DNA of 57,891 nt, from the NCBI GenBank assembly GCA_015060255.1, contig SUYV01000006.1, forward strand, positions 1 through 57,891, given 5' to 3'. The notes beneath the pieces are model-generated. The model was not told the DNA's origin. It saw nothing but the letters and a program-made list of their open reading frames with translations, and searched no databases. Of this stretch, positions 50,539 through 57,891 are shown piece after piece. This stretch comes from Bacteroidales bacterium. Its GTDB lineage: Bacteria; Bacteroidota; Bacteroidia; Bacteroidales; UBA932. Position numbers and translations under genes: made by a program. Positions within the stretch are counted from its first letter, which is position 1; each line of letters begins with the position of its first letter.

Positions 50539-52551
50539 TTAATCAATCTTTTTCAGCACAACCGCACAACGTGACGGCAGATAAAGGAAAAGTGTCTCGT
50601 CGTATTTTCCGTTTCCGTTCTCACTCTTGGACGATACACTAAAATGCACCTCCCCAGTCTTCAGTCTGGAGAAGCCGTCAAATTCGTTTTCGTCTGAATT
50701 CAGCACCACTTCGTATTTTCCGGCCGGTACTGCAAAGCCGTAATCGGCATAAGAAGAGGTCGGGTTGAAATTCAGCGCAAAGATACAACTTTTTCTTTTG
50801 AAAATCAGTATCTTTTTCTCTTCATCCTGCACAAAAAGTTCAGGAGCCTCGTCAAGGATGGATTCCTTACGTGCCAGTTCCACCATAGCCTTGTCAAAAT
50901 TCCTCAGATATCTATATCTCAGATAGTCAGGCTCAGCCAGCGACCATTGCCTTCTGGCATGCTTGTACGACCATCCGTTTCCTTCGCGAGGGAAATCGAT
51001 CCACTCCGGATGCCCGAACTCGTTGCCCATGAATGTAAGGTATCCGTTTCCGCAGGTCGCCATGGTCACCAGGCGTATCATCTTATGCAGAGCCATTCCT
51101 CTGTCAACCACAGGTGACTGCGACTCCTTGTTCATTGAAGTATACATCTCAGCATCCATCAGACGGAATGCTATGGTCTTGTCGCCCACCATCGCCTGGT
51201 CGTGACACTCGGCATAGCTGATAGTCTTCTCATCGGCACGTTTGTTCGTGAGCTGCCACCATATCTCACCTACGCTCCACTGGTCGTCAGTCAGTTCCTT
51301 GATCCATTTGATCCAGTTGTCGGCAACTCCCATGCTCATGCGGAAGTCGAATCCGACACCGCCCTGCTCGAGCGGAGCGGCCAGCCCGGCCATGCCGCTG
51401 ACGTCCTCGGCGATGGTGAATGCGTCCTCGTTCATCTCGTGGATGAGGATATTGGCCAGGGCAAGATATGCTATCGCATTCTCGTCCACGCCCTGGTTGA
51501 AGTAGTTCTCATATCCCACGAACGCCTTCTCGAGGCCATGATCCCAATACAGCATGCTGGTCACGCCGTCAAAGCGGAATCCGTCGATATGATACTCCTC
51601 CATCCAGTATTTGCAGTTGGACAGGAGGAAATATTTGGTCTCATCCTTTCCGTAGTCGAAGCAGCGCGAGCCCCATGCAGGATGCCTTCCCTGCCAGCCG
51701 TCGTAGAAGTACAGAGTCTCCTTTCCGTCGAAGTTTCCAAGCCCTTCGGCCTCGTTGTCCACAGAGTGCGAATGAACTATGTCCATGACGACGGCGATGC
51801 CGAGGGCATGAGCCTCGTCGACCAGGGCCTTGAACTCCTCAGGTGTGCCGAAGCGCGAACTGAGCGCATAGAAATTGGCTACCTGATAGCCGAATGAACC
51901 ATAGTATGGATGCTCCTGGAGGGCCATGATCTGGAGAGTGTCATATCCCAGGTCCGCGACCTTAGGAAGCACATTCAGGCGGAATTCCTCGAACGTTCCC
52001 ACCTTCTCCTCCTCCGCAGCCATTCCGATATGGCACTCATATATGAACGGATGCGGACGTTTGCCCGGCTTCGGATGTTTCCACTCATATGGTGCAGGGT
52101 CCCATACCTGAGCGCAGAATGTCTTGGTGTGAGGGTCCTGGACCGCCCTTGTGACATATGCAGGAAGCCTTTCGGCACCTCCGCCCGGCCACTCTATGTA
52201 TAGTTTATACAGATTGCCATGGTCCAGGAACATGGACGGAAGCACGATCTCCCAGTTTCCGCCTCCGAGAGGCCTGAGGGCGTAAGCCTCGGTACGCTTC
52301 CAGTTGTTGAACTCACCGATCAGATATATCTTGGTGGCATTAGGCGCCCACTCGCGGAACACCCAGTTGCCCTTTGCATCACGGTGAAGTCCGTAATATA
52401 CATGGTTGTTCATTCCCTTGCTCAAGGAGCCGTCCACCGACAGCCTGTCCTTGAGGGCAAGAATCATTTCGTGACGTCTGTCTATGACATCCTTGTAGGG
52501 CTTGAGCCATTTGTCGGCATCATAGATCATCTTTGTCTTCTTTGCACACAT
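50539..52551 (-). CDS. glgB: 1,4-alpha-glucan branching enzyme (GH13)
   Basis: GlgB forms alpha-1,6 branches. The 670-residue protein has an N-terminal carbohydrate-binding/CBM48-like domain (about 30-150), a GH13 barrel with DIVHSHSV (conserved region I), DGFRFDGVTSM (region II, nucleophile Asp), the acid Glu in TIAEDVSGM and ECHDQ (region IV), and a C-terminal beta domain. It resembles the eukaryote-type branching enzymes. It starts 12 nt after xseB, so glycogen genes and exonuclease VII genes share a transcript. MCAKKTKM or the next Met may be the start. Confidence 0.94.
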   Translation of the reverse strand: MCAKKTKMIYDADKWLKPYKDVIDRRHEMILALKDRLSVDGSLSKGMNNHVYYGLHRDAKGNWVFREWAPNATKIYLIGEFNNWKRTEAYALRPLGGGNWEIVLPSMFLDHGNLYKLYIEWPGGGAERLPAYVTRAVQDPHTKTFCAQVWDPAPYEWKHPKPGKRPHPFIYECHIGMAAEEEKVGTFEEFRLNVLPKVADLGYDTLQIMALQEHPYYGSFGYQVANFYALSSRFGTPEEFKALVDEAHALGIAVVMDIVHSHSVDNEAEGLGNFDGKETLYFYDGWQGRHPAWGSRCFDYGKDETKYFLLSNCKYWMEEYHIDGFRFDGVTSMLYWDHGLEKAFVGYENYFNQGVDENAIAYLALANILIHEMNEDAFTIAEDVSGMAGLAAPLEQGGVGFDFRMSMGVADNWIKWIKELTDDQWSVGEIWWQLTNKRADEKTISYAECHDQAMVGDKTIAFRLMDAEMYTSMNKESQSPVVDRGMALHKMIRLVTMATCGNGYLTFMGNEFGHPEWIDFPREGNGWSYKHARRQWSLAEPDYLRYRYLRNFDKAMVELARKESILDEAPELFVQDEEKKILIFKRKSCIFALNFNPTSSYADYGFAVPAGKYEVVLNSDENEFDGFSRLKTGEVHFSVSSKSENGNGKYDETLFLYLPSRCAVVLKKID

Positions 52552-52563
52552 ATCGATACTATT

Positions 52564-52737
52564 TTACTGTATGGTTTCGCGGGCTCCGCGGAGGTATGCG
52601 CGACATGCCTCCAGCAGCTCCTTCGAACGCTTCACATATTTGTCAATATCATCTACACCCGTCTTCGGGTCCTCCACTTTTGCGGCGATCGCCTCAAGCT
52701 CCTCTACCGCCTTTGCATAGTCAAATTTCTCAGTCAT
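52564..52737 (-). CDS. xseB: Exodeoxyribonuclease VII small subunit
   Basis: The minus strand encodes 57 residues from ATG at 52737 (MTEKFDYAKAVEELEAIA) through a helix-rich middle to the end (REGAR-like RGARETIQ). Length, the paired helices and the VEELE-IAAKVE pattern match XseB, which binds XseA to form exonuclease VII. It lies 53 nt after xseA and 12 nt before glgB. Confidence 0.9.
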   Translation of the reverse strand: MTEKFDYAKAVEELEAIAAKVEDPKTGVDDIDKYVKRSKELLEACRAYLRGARETIQ

Positions 52738-52751
52738 ATATCTTATATCAG

Positions 52752-52783
52752 ATCCTCACGTCGCCCTCCGGGCTCCTCAGGAT
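52752..52783 (+). repeat. Interspersed hairpin repeat (REP-like) between xseA and xseB
   Basis: ATCCT...AGGAT outside and GCCC-TCC-GGGC inside form a hairpin followed by GACAATG, the same form as at 40656. Confidence 0.5.
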
Positions 52784-52790
52784 GACAATG

Positions 52791-53990
52791 TTACCGGTCC
52801 CTCAGGGTGACGTCTTGCACAGCACAGTTCAATGTGCCGTCGGCGAACATAACCACCACACGGTCCCCGGGTCTGCGGCCCGCCACCCCCTTCATGACCA
52901 CTCCGTCCGCATCTGTCGCAAGAGCATATCCACGTTCCAAGATCCTGCGCGGGTCCGCCGACTCGATCCTCGCCTGCAGCACCTGCAATCTTGACTCCAT
53001 TGCCGCGATCTTCAGAGCAAAAGCCCCCTTGATCCTCGCCGCAAGCGACTCGATCAGGGTTTCCTCGCGATAAAGCCTGTTTGAAACGGCTAGCCTTATG
53101 CGGTTTTCATATGAAGAAAGCCTCTCGTCCTCATCCTCATAAAAGCCAAGGATAAAGTCCGCCAGAGCTGTAGGTGTCTTTACATATTCATGAGCGACCA
53201 TGTCGCACACATGAAAATCCTGATCGTGTCCGATAGCCGTCAGGACAGGGAACGGATACTGCGCTATCACCGATGCCAGATCATAGTCGTCGAAGCATGC
53301 CAGATCAAGTTTCGACCCTCCGCCTCTGAGGATGAGCACCGCATCATATTCCTTGCCGGAATCCAGCACCGCATCCAGGGCCGCGATTATCGAGGACGGG
53401 CATTCGGCACCCTGCATCAAGGCCGGGAAAAGTTCCGGAGCAACCTTGAATCCGTATGGATTTTCGTCCAGGTGACGGATGAAATCCCTGTAGCCGGCTG
53501 CGTCGGAGGCCGAGACGACCGCCAGGTCATACGGCAAAGCCGGCAACGCAAGACCCTTCTGCATATCCATCAGACCCTCCTTCTGCAGTCTTTCAATGGT
53601 CTTCTGCCTTTCAAGTTCCTTGATTCCGAGAGAAAACTCCGGATCTATGTCGTTTATTATCAATGACAAACCGTACAGCTGACTGAAATTGACCTGTACT
53701 TCGACAAGAACAACCATCCCCTCCTGTATCGGAGAACCGGTCACGGATTCGAAATAGGGCGAAATGAATCTGTATCTCGAACTCCAAATGATGGCATTCG
53801 CCTTTGCGACAAGACCTGATTCATCACTTTGAGACAACTCCAGATAACAATGGCCTCCGCTCCGCGCCTTTACAGCACTCACTTCGGCCTTGATCCACAA
53901 ACGTTTTGGGAAAAGCGATTCTACCCCCGTCTTAAGTCTTGTCTGAAACTCAAAAAGGTCGATAAATTCTTTTCCCATACCATTTTTCAT
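52791..53990 (-). CDS. xseA: Exodeoxyribonuclease VII large subunit
   Basis: XseA digests single-stranded DNA together with XseB. The 399-residue protein has an N-terminal OB-fold (about 25-125: RLWIKAEVSAVKARSGGHCYLEL), the nuclease core (130-320) with the ALILRGGGSKLDL-like and FPVLTAIGHDQDF segments, and a C-terminal coiled coil. It is a little shorter than E. coli XseA. Upstream, TAAATTTG on the minus strand at 54001-54008 is a candidate -7 element. Confidence 0.95.
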   Translation of the reverse strand: MKNGMGKEFIDLFEFQTRLKTGVESLFPKRLWIKAEVSAVKARSGGHCYLELSQSDESGLVAKANAIIWSSRYRFISPYFESVTGSPIQEGMVVLVEVQVNFSQLYGLSLIINDIDPEFSLGIKELERQKTIERLQKEGLMDMQKGLALPALPYDLAVVSASDAAGYRDFIRHLDENPYGFKVAPELFPALMQGAECPSSIIAALDAVLDSGKEYDAVLILRGGGSKLDLACFDDYDLASVIAQYPFPVLTAIGHDQDFHVCDMVAHEYVKTPTALADFILGFYEDEDERLSSYENRIRLAVSNRLYREETLIESLAARIKGAFALKIAAMESRLQVLQARIESADPRRILERGYALATDADGVVMKGVAGRRPGDRVVVMFADGTLNCAVQDVTLRDR

Positions 53991-54000
53991 TCTATCGCAA

Positions 54001-54008
54001 CAAATTTA
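54001..54008 (-). promoter_or_regulatory. Candidate -7 element for xseA and the glycogen run
   Basis: TAAATTTG matches TAnnTTTG and lies 10 nt from the xseA start; no -33 box was identified. If used it would drive xseA, xseB and possibly all glycogen genes. Confidence 0.4.
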
Positions 54009-54053
54009 GCAAAATTCCGGATATATACACCATTAATTACAAGGAAAATTTCA

Positions 54054-54061
54054 TATCTTTG
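54054..54061 (+). promoter_or_regulatory. Candidate -7 element for engB
   Basis: TATCTTTG is a perfect -7 match 26 nt before the engB ATG. A -33 element is not clear. It would drive engB, prs, the small gene and der. Confidence 0.55.
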
Positions 54062-54087
54062 CGCACGTTTTAAAGGCAATACTTTTT

Positions 54088-54696
54088 ATGAAGATCACCG
54101 AGGCCCTTTTTTCCGGCAGCAGCACGAGAGTCTCAGAAAAGCCGAAGCAGAAATTCCCTGAGTTCGCATTCATCGGAAGATCGAATGTCGGCAAATCGTC
54201 CCTCATCAACATGCTCTGCCGCAACAAGAAGCTAGCAATGACCTCGAGCAAGCCTGGCAAGACCAGACTGGTGAACCACTTCCTCATCAACAGGGAGTGG
54301 TATCTTGTTGACCTTCCCGGATACGGATACGCTAAGATGTCCGCGACAGCAAAGCAGAAGCTCGAGCAGGTCATCCGCAACTATCTCAACTTCTCCGAAG
54401 ACATGGTGATGCTGTTCGTCCTGATCGACTCGCGTCACGATATAGGCAAGGTCGACATGGACTTTCTCATCGAGCTGGGACAAGGCCAGATTCCTTTTGC
54501 AATCATCTTCACAAAGGGCGACAAGAGCGGCCCTAACGCCCTTGCCGGACAGGTAGAGAAGAACAAGAAGCAGATCCTCGAGCTGTGGGAGGAACTCCCG
54601 CCTACATTCATCAGTTCATCTGAGACAGGCCTCGGCAGAGAGGAAATTCTTGACTACATCGAATCCGTCCTGGAGAGCATCAAAGAAAACAATTAA
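54088..54696 (+). CDS. engB: Ribosome biogenesis GTP-binding protein EngB (YihA/YsxC)
   Basis: The 202-residue GTPase helps late assembly of the large ribosomal subunit. It has G1 GRSNVGKSSLIN (about 30-41), G2/G3 with DLPGYGYAK (about 75-83), G4 TKGDK (about 146-150) and G5 SSETG. Length is typical. It opens a plus-strand run (engB, prs, small gene, der) of growth-related genes, starting 26 nt after a good -7 element. Confidence 0.96.
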   Translation: MKITEALFSGSSTRVSEKPKQKFPEFAFIGRSNVGKSSLINMLCRNKKLAMTSSKPGKTRLVNHFLINREWYLVDLPGYGYAKMSATAKQKLEQVIRNYLNFSEDMVMLFVLIDSRHDIGKVDMDFLIELGQGQIPFAIIFTKGDKSGPNALAGQVEKNKKQILELWEELPPTFISSSETGLGREEILDYIESVLESIKENN

Positions 54697-54716
54697 CACA
54701 AAACCCTCATACTCAT

Positions 54717-55667
54717 ATGCACGACGAACATAAAATCAAGGTTTTCACCTGCAAGGCTTCAAGAGACTTTGCCGAGAAGGTAGCCTCAAAACTCGGACTC
54801 AAGCTTGGAGAGTCTGACGTACTCACATTCAGCGACGGCGAGTTCCAGCCATGCTACAACGAGAGTGTCCGCGGAGCGACAGTATTCATCATACAGTCGA
54901 CTTTCCCTCCTACAGACAACATCTTCGAACTTCTCCTGATGATCGATGCGGCAAAGAGAGCGTCTGCTCACAAGGTCATAGCCGTAATGCCTTACTTCGG
55001 ATGGGCAAGACAGGACCGCAAGGACAAGCCGAGAGTCTCAATCGGAGCCAAGCTCGTAGCCAACATGCTTGAGGCTGCAGGATGCGACCGTGTGATGACA
55101 TGCGACCTTCACGCAGACCAGATCCAGGGCTTCTTCGACTTCCCTGTTGACCATATCTACGCCAGCGCAGTATTCCTTCCATATCTGAAGGCTATGAACA
55201 TCGAGAACCTTGCGATCGCGGCACCTGACATGGGTGGCGCAAAGAGAGCCAATGCATACGCAAGATACCTCGAGTGTCCTGTCATCATCTGCCACAAGTC
55301 ACGCGAGAAGGCGAATGTGGTCGGCTCGATCACAGCCATCGGAGACGTCCAGGGCAAGAATGTCGTGATCGTTGACGACATGATCGACACAGCCGGAACA
55401 CTTGCAAAGGCGGCCAATGTCCTCAAGGAAATGGGAGCCAATAGCGTACGCGCCTGCGCAACACACCCTGTATTCTCAGGCCCTGCATATGAAAGGATAG
55501 CAGATTCGGCACTCGAGGAAGTGATCGTATCCGACACTATTCCATTGAGCAAGGACGCCGACAAAGACACCCGCAAGATTACCGTACTCTCCATGTCAGG
55601 CATCTTCGCCGACATCATCGACAAGGTGTACAACTACGAGGAGATCAGCTCAAGCTTCATCAAGTAA
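54717..55667 (+). CDS. prs: Ribose-phosphate pyrophosphokinase
   Basis: Prs makes PRPP from ribose-5-phosphate and ATP. The 316-residue protein has RQDRKDKPR (ATP loop, about 98-106), DLHADQIQGFF, and the PRPP-binding VDDMIDTAGT (about 221-230). It is the standard class I length. It follows engB by 20 nt and its stop shares one base with the start of the next gene. Confidence 0.97.
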   Translation: MHDEHKIKVFTCKASRDFAEKVASKLGLKLGESDVLTFSDGEFQPCYNESVRGATVFIIQSTFPPTDNIFELLLMIDAAKRASAHKVIAVMPYFGWARQDRKDKPRVSIGAKLVANMLEAAGCDRVMTCDLHADQIQGFFDFPVDHIYASAVFLPYLKAMNIENLAIAAPDMGGAKRANAYARYLECPVIICHKSREKANVVGSITAIGDVQGKNVVIVDDMIDTAGTLAKAANVLKEMGANSVRACATHPVFSGPAYERIADSALEEVIVSDTIPLSKDADKDTRKITVLSMSGIFADIIDKVYNYEEISSSFIK

Positions 55668-55912
55668 TGGAGCTATTTCTTGCTGCACTCGCACTGGTCG
55701 CATTCTGCGTCATAGGCCTTTGCTTCAACATCATCTTCAGGAAGGACGGAAAGTTTCCTGAGACAGAGATCGAGAACAACAAGGAGATGCGCAAGAGAGG
55801 CATCAAGTGCGCCAAAGAAGAAGAAATCAGACTTTGGGGTCCCAAGAACGAAGACGGGACCCCAAAGTGTGACGAAGGAGGCTGCGCAAGCTGCGGGGCC
55901 GACTGTAAATAA
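55667..55912 (+). CDS. Small membrane protein with C-terminal Cys cluster
   Basis: The 81-residue protein has an N-terminal membrane segment (about 3-22), a polar region and a C-terminal motif with Cys at CDEGGCASCGADC. The cluster may bind iron-sulfur or zinc; no function is known to me. It overlaps the prs stop by one base (TAATG) and lies 9 nt before der. Confidence 0.8.
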   Translation: MELFLAALALVAFCVIGLCFNIIFRKDGKFPETEIENNKEMRKRGIKCAKEEEIRLWGPKNEDGTPKCDEGGCASCGADCK

Positions 55913-55921
55913 ACGTTCAAT

Positions 55922-57229
55922 ATGAGCCTTTTAGCTATTGTAGGACGCCCTAATGTAGGTAAGTCCACACTTTTCAACCGCCTGGTCGGAATGAGACAGG
56001 CGATAGTAGATGAAACAGCGGGAGTGACCCGCGACAGACATTATGGAAGATGTGAGTGGTGCGGAACAGAGTTCTCTGTTGTCGACACCGGAGGATATAC
56101 TTCAAACTCTGACGACATCTTCGAGGAGGAGATCCGCAAGCAGGTGGTCCTGGCCATTGAGGAAGCTCACGTCGTGCTCTTTATGGTTGAGGCCGGCACA
56201 GGCATCACCGATTATGATGAGGAGATCGCAGATATTCTGCGCCGCAGCGGCAAGCCTGTCGTACTCGCTGTCAACAAGATAGACTCCGGCGAGAAGATGT
56301 ATGACGCATTCCAGTTCTATTCTCTCGGACTTGGAGAGGTCTACAGCATATCTGCAGCAAACGGAGGCGGCACCGGCGACCTTCTTGATGCTATCGTGAA
56401 AGAACTTCCGGCAGAAGACCCTGACCAGGACGAACGCCCTGACCTCCCTCACTTCACCATCGTGGGAAAGCCGAACGTAGGCAAGTCATCGCTGACAAAC
56501 GCCCTGCTCGGCAAGGAGAGGAATATAGTCACCCCTATAGCCGGAACAACACGCGACTCCATCGCTACGCTTTACAACAAGTTCGGTCATGAATTCATGC
56601 TCGTGGATACAGCCGGAATGCGCAAGAAGGCAAAGGTGCACGAAGACCTGGAGTTCTACTCGGTGATGAGATCCATCCGTGCGATCGAGCATTCAGATGT
56701 CTGCATCCTCATGGTGGATGCACAGACAGGTATCGAGGCCCAGGACATGGCCATCTTCAACCTGATCCAGCGCAATAAGAAGGGATGCGTGGTCGTGGTC
56801 AACAAATGGGACACTGTGGAGAAGGACAGCAACACCATGAAGGAGTACACCATAGCCATCAAGGAGCGTCTTGCACCATTCAATGACCTGCCTATCATCT
56901 TCACATCCGTGATAAACAAGCAGAGGATCATGGATGTTCTCGATGCAGCCGCACATGTATATGAGAATTACTCTCGCAAGATACCTACTTCAAAGATCAA
57001 CGAGGAGATGCTGCCTGAGATCGAGAACTACCCGCCACCTGCATGGAAGGGCAAGTACATCAAGATCAAGTATATAACCCAGCTTCCTACCCGTTCTCCT
57101 TCATTCGCGTTCTTCTGCAATCTTCCGCAGTACATACGCGAACCGTACAGAAGATTCCTGGAGAACAAGCTCCGCACGAAGTTCGACTTCCTCGGATGTC
57201 CGGTGCACATTTTCTTCAGACAGAAATAA
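55922..57229 (+). CDS. der: Ribosome-associated GTPase Der (EngA)
   Basis: Der has two GTPase domains in tandem and acts in large-subunit maturation. The 435-residue protein shows [12 protein letters not shown] (about 7-18) and [12 protein letters not shown] (about 183-194), with NKID and NKWD base motifs, and a C-terminal KH-like domain (about 350-435). All G motifs are intact. A strong terminator lies 3 nt after the stop. Confidence 0.97.
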   Translation: MSLLAIVGRPNVGKSTLFNRLVGMRQAIVDETAGVTRDRHYGRCEWCGTEFSVVDTGGYTSNSDDIFEEEIRKQVVLAIEEAHVVLFMVEAGTGITDYDEEIADILRRSGKPVVLAVNKIDSGEKMYDAFQFYSLGLGEVYSISAANGGGTGDLLDAIVKELPAEDPDQDERPDLPHFTIVGKPNVGKSSLTNALLGKERNIVTPIAGTTRDSIATLYNKFGHEFMLVDTAGMRKKAKVHEDLEFYSVMRSIRAIEHSDVCILMVDAQTGIEAQDMAIFNLIQRNKKGCVVVVNKWDTVEKDSNTMKEYTIAIKERLAPFNDLPIIFTSVINKQRIMDVLDAAAHVYENYSRKIPTSKINEEMLPEIENYPPPAWKGKYIKIKYITQLPTRSPSFAFFCNLPQYIREPYRRFLENKLRTKFDFLGCPVHIFFRQK

Positions 57230-57231
57230 CA

Positions 57232-57274
57232 GAAACAGAAGATGGATGACTTTCGGTCATCCATCTTCTGTTTC
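57232..57274. terminator. Bidirectional terminator between der and the DUF4783 gene
   Basis: GAAACAGAAGATGGATGA, CTTTCGG loop and the exact complement form a perfect 18-bp stem. The plus-strand arm ends in TTTC and abuts the minus-strand stop, so both genes end here. Confidence 0.9.
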
Positions 57275-57687
57275 TATTCCATCCTCTCTATCTTGAGGTG
57301 CTGTATCCTATAGGAACTGTCCTGAAATCCGACAAATATCGTCACCATGAAATGTTCTCCACCAGCATTCAGGGTTCCTAACGCATATTTCATATTAGTA
57401 CGGCCGGCCTTGTGTGCAATCTCGAAGGAGCGAGGATTATAAGATTTGAAGAATGACTTCAGCACCTGACAGGCCTGATTACGGCTACAGTCATTCGAGT
57501 TGGCGAATATCGTTATCTCAAGATTATCAGCAAACCAGGCTGACAATTTCTCCGCATCTCCCTGACTGAGATATTTCGATATCGGCACGAACATCTCATA
57601 TCCCCTGCCATGCTGGGCATTGAGCGCGGAAGGGCATGACATAAGGATGAACGCAGTCACCACTGTACTTAAGACTCTTAATCTCAT
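57274..57687 (-). CDS. DUF4783 secreted protein
   Basis: From MRLRVLSTVV at 57687 the protein is 137 residues: a signal peptide (about 1-24, ending SALNA), then an alpha+beta fold with SKYLSQGDAEKLSAWFADNLEITI typical of DUF4783 (NTF2-like) proteins. It often lies beside rlmH in Bacteroidota. No function is established. The first 13 residues of the longer frame from 57726 precede the signal and overlap the promoter, so the later Met is preferred. Confidence 0.85.
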   Translation of the reverse strand: MRLRVLSTVVTAFILMSCPSALNAQHGRGYEMFVPISKYLSQGDAEKLSAWFADNLEITIFANSNDCSRNQACQVLKSFFKSYNPRSFEIAHKAGRTNMKYALGTLNAGGEHFMVTIFVGFQDSSYRIQHLKIERME

Positions 57688-57712
57688 ATGTAAATCCCGT
57701 GATTTTGAACCA

Positions 57713-57742
57713 CAAAGATACAGCAAATTTCGAGCCAGTCAA
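57713..57742 (-). promoter_or_regulatory. DUF4783 promoter
   Basis: On the minus strand TTG (about 57740-57742), 19 bp, then TATCTTTG (57713-57720) fits the consensus. It diverges from the rlmH promoter. Confidence 0.6.
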
Positions 57743-57760
57743 CAGTTGGTAGAATTTTTG

Positions 57761-57768
57761 TATATTTG
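57761..57768 (+). promoter_or_regulatory. Candidate -7 element for rlmH
   Basis: TATATTTG is a perfect -7 match 23 nt before the rlmH start. Confidence 0.5.
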
Positions 57769-57791
57769 TGCTCAATAGTACTGAGTTTCAG

Positions 57792-57891
57792 ATGAAGATA
57801 ACGTTACTTTCTGTCGGAAAGACCGATAAGGATTGGGTAAGACAGGGGCTGGACATCTATGTCTCCAGGCTCAAGCATTATATTCCGTTCT
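57792..57891 (+). CDS. rlmH: 23S rRNA pseudouridine1915 N3-methyltransferase RlmH (5' part)
   Basis: The first 33 codons are in the window: MKITLLSVGKTDKDWV and a helix with GLDIYVSRLKHY. They match the N-terminus of RlmH, the SPOUT enzyme that methylates m3-pseudouridine 1915 in helix 69. The position next to DUF4783 agrees. Confidence 0.9.
   Translation, partial: MKITLLSVGKTDKDWVRQGLDIYVSRLKHYIPF

Noticed and set aside
1..57891. CRISPR arrays and insertion sequences
   Set aside because: No regularly spaced repeats and no transposase-type frames with terminal inverted repeats were seen.

Overview
The window is a stretch of a Bacteroidales (Bacteroidota) chromosome. The evidence is the repeated TAnnTTTG -7 promoter element, the lack of Shine-Dalgarno signals before most genes, an IntDOT-type integrase without the first catalytic Arg, RteC- and BspA-LRR-type proteins, the DUF4783/rlmH pair, and a GT3-type glycogen synthase fused to an alpha-glucan phosphorylase. 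I cannot fix the genus. A non-Bacteroides Bacteroidales family (for example Rikenellaceae-like) is a guess.

Layout. (1) 1-6.7 kb, minus strand: a type I restriction-modification operon in the order hsdR, GIY-YIG-like nuclease, hsdM, YhcG-type PD-(D/E)XK protein, hsdS (cut by the window edge). (2) About 6.85-32.3 kb: an apparently complete, compact siphovirus-like prophage. Its early/replication module (RteC-like frameshifted gene, helix-turn-helix protein, DnaD-like and DnaC-like replication proteins, HNH nuclease, XerC/D-like recombinase) is followed by HK97-type packaging and head genes, connectors, tail tube, tail chaperones joined by a -1 frameshift, a u-spanin-like lipoprotein, a Dam methylase, small unknown genes, a minus-strand two-gene cargo, a 938-residue tail protein, holin and endolysin candidates, tape measure, and a BspA-type LRR tail protein. 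A second tyrosine integrase faces a tRNA-Ser(TGA) gene at the right end. No left attachment site was found, so the restriction operon may be part of the same island. (3) 32.3-57.9 kb: visibly GC-richer core chromosome with tRNA-Ser, lspA, a DksA/TraR protein, ileS, cvpA, tsaB, a thioredoxin-like lipoprotein, a HIT protein, greA, ribF, a five-gene glycogen cluster (synthase-phosphorylase fusion, GH57, GT4, debranching enzyme, branching enzyme), xseB, xseA, engB, prs, der, a DUF4783 protein and the start of rlmH.

How the parts work together. The restriction operon would cut incoming unmodified DNA, while the prophage carries its own adenine methylase. Two prophage promoters, before the portal gene and before the 938-residue tail gene, share a dyad TTTAAC-N15-GTTAA exactly 17 bp upstream of the -7 element and have no -33 box, which looks like an activator-controlled late regulon. 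The minus-strand cargo between them has a normal host-type promoter and a terminator, as expected for genes expressed in the lysogen. The glycogen genes form one long minus-strand run continuous with xseA/xseB upstream and ribF-greA-HIT downstream. No ADP-glucose pyrophosphorylase is present, which fits a GT3-type (UDP-glucose) synthase.

The observations I would follow first are the paired late promoters, the CCCAAAC frameshift site, the A9 frameshift in the RteC-like gene, the integrase arm-type repeats beside tRNA-Ser, the promoter-equipped DUF4268/secreted-protein cargo, the GXHH signature in IleRS, and the histone-like tail on the GH57 enzyme.
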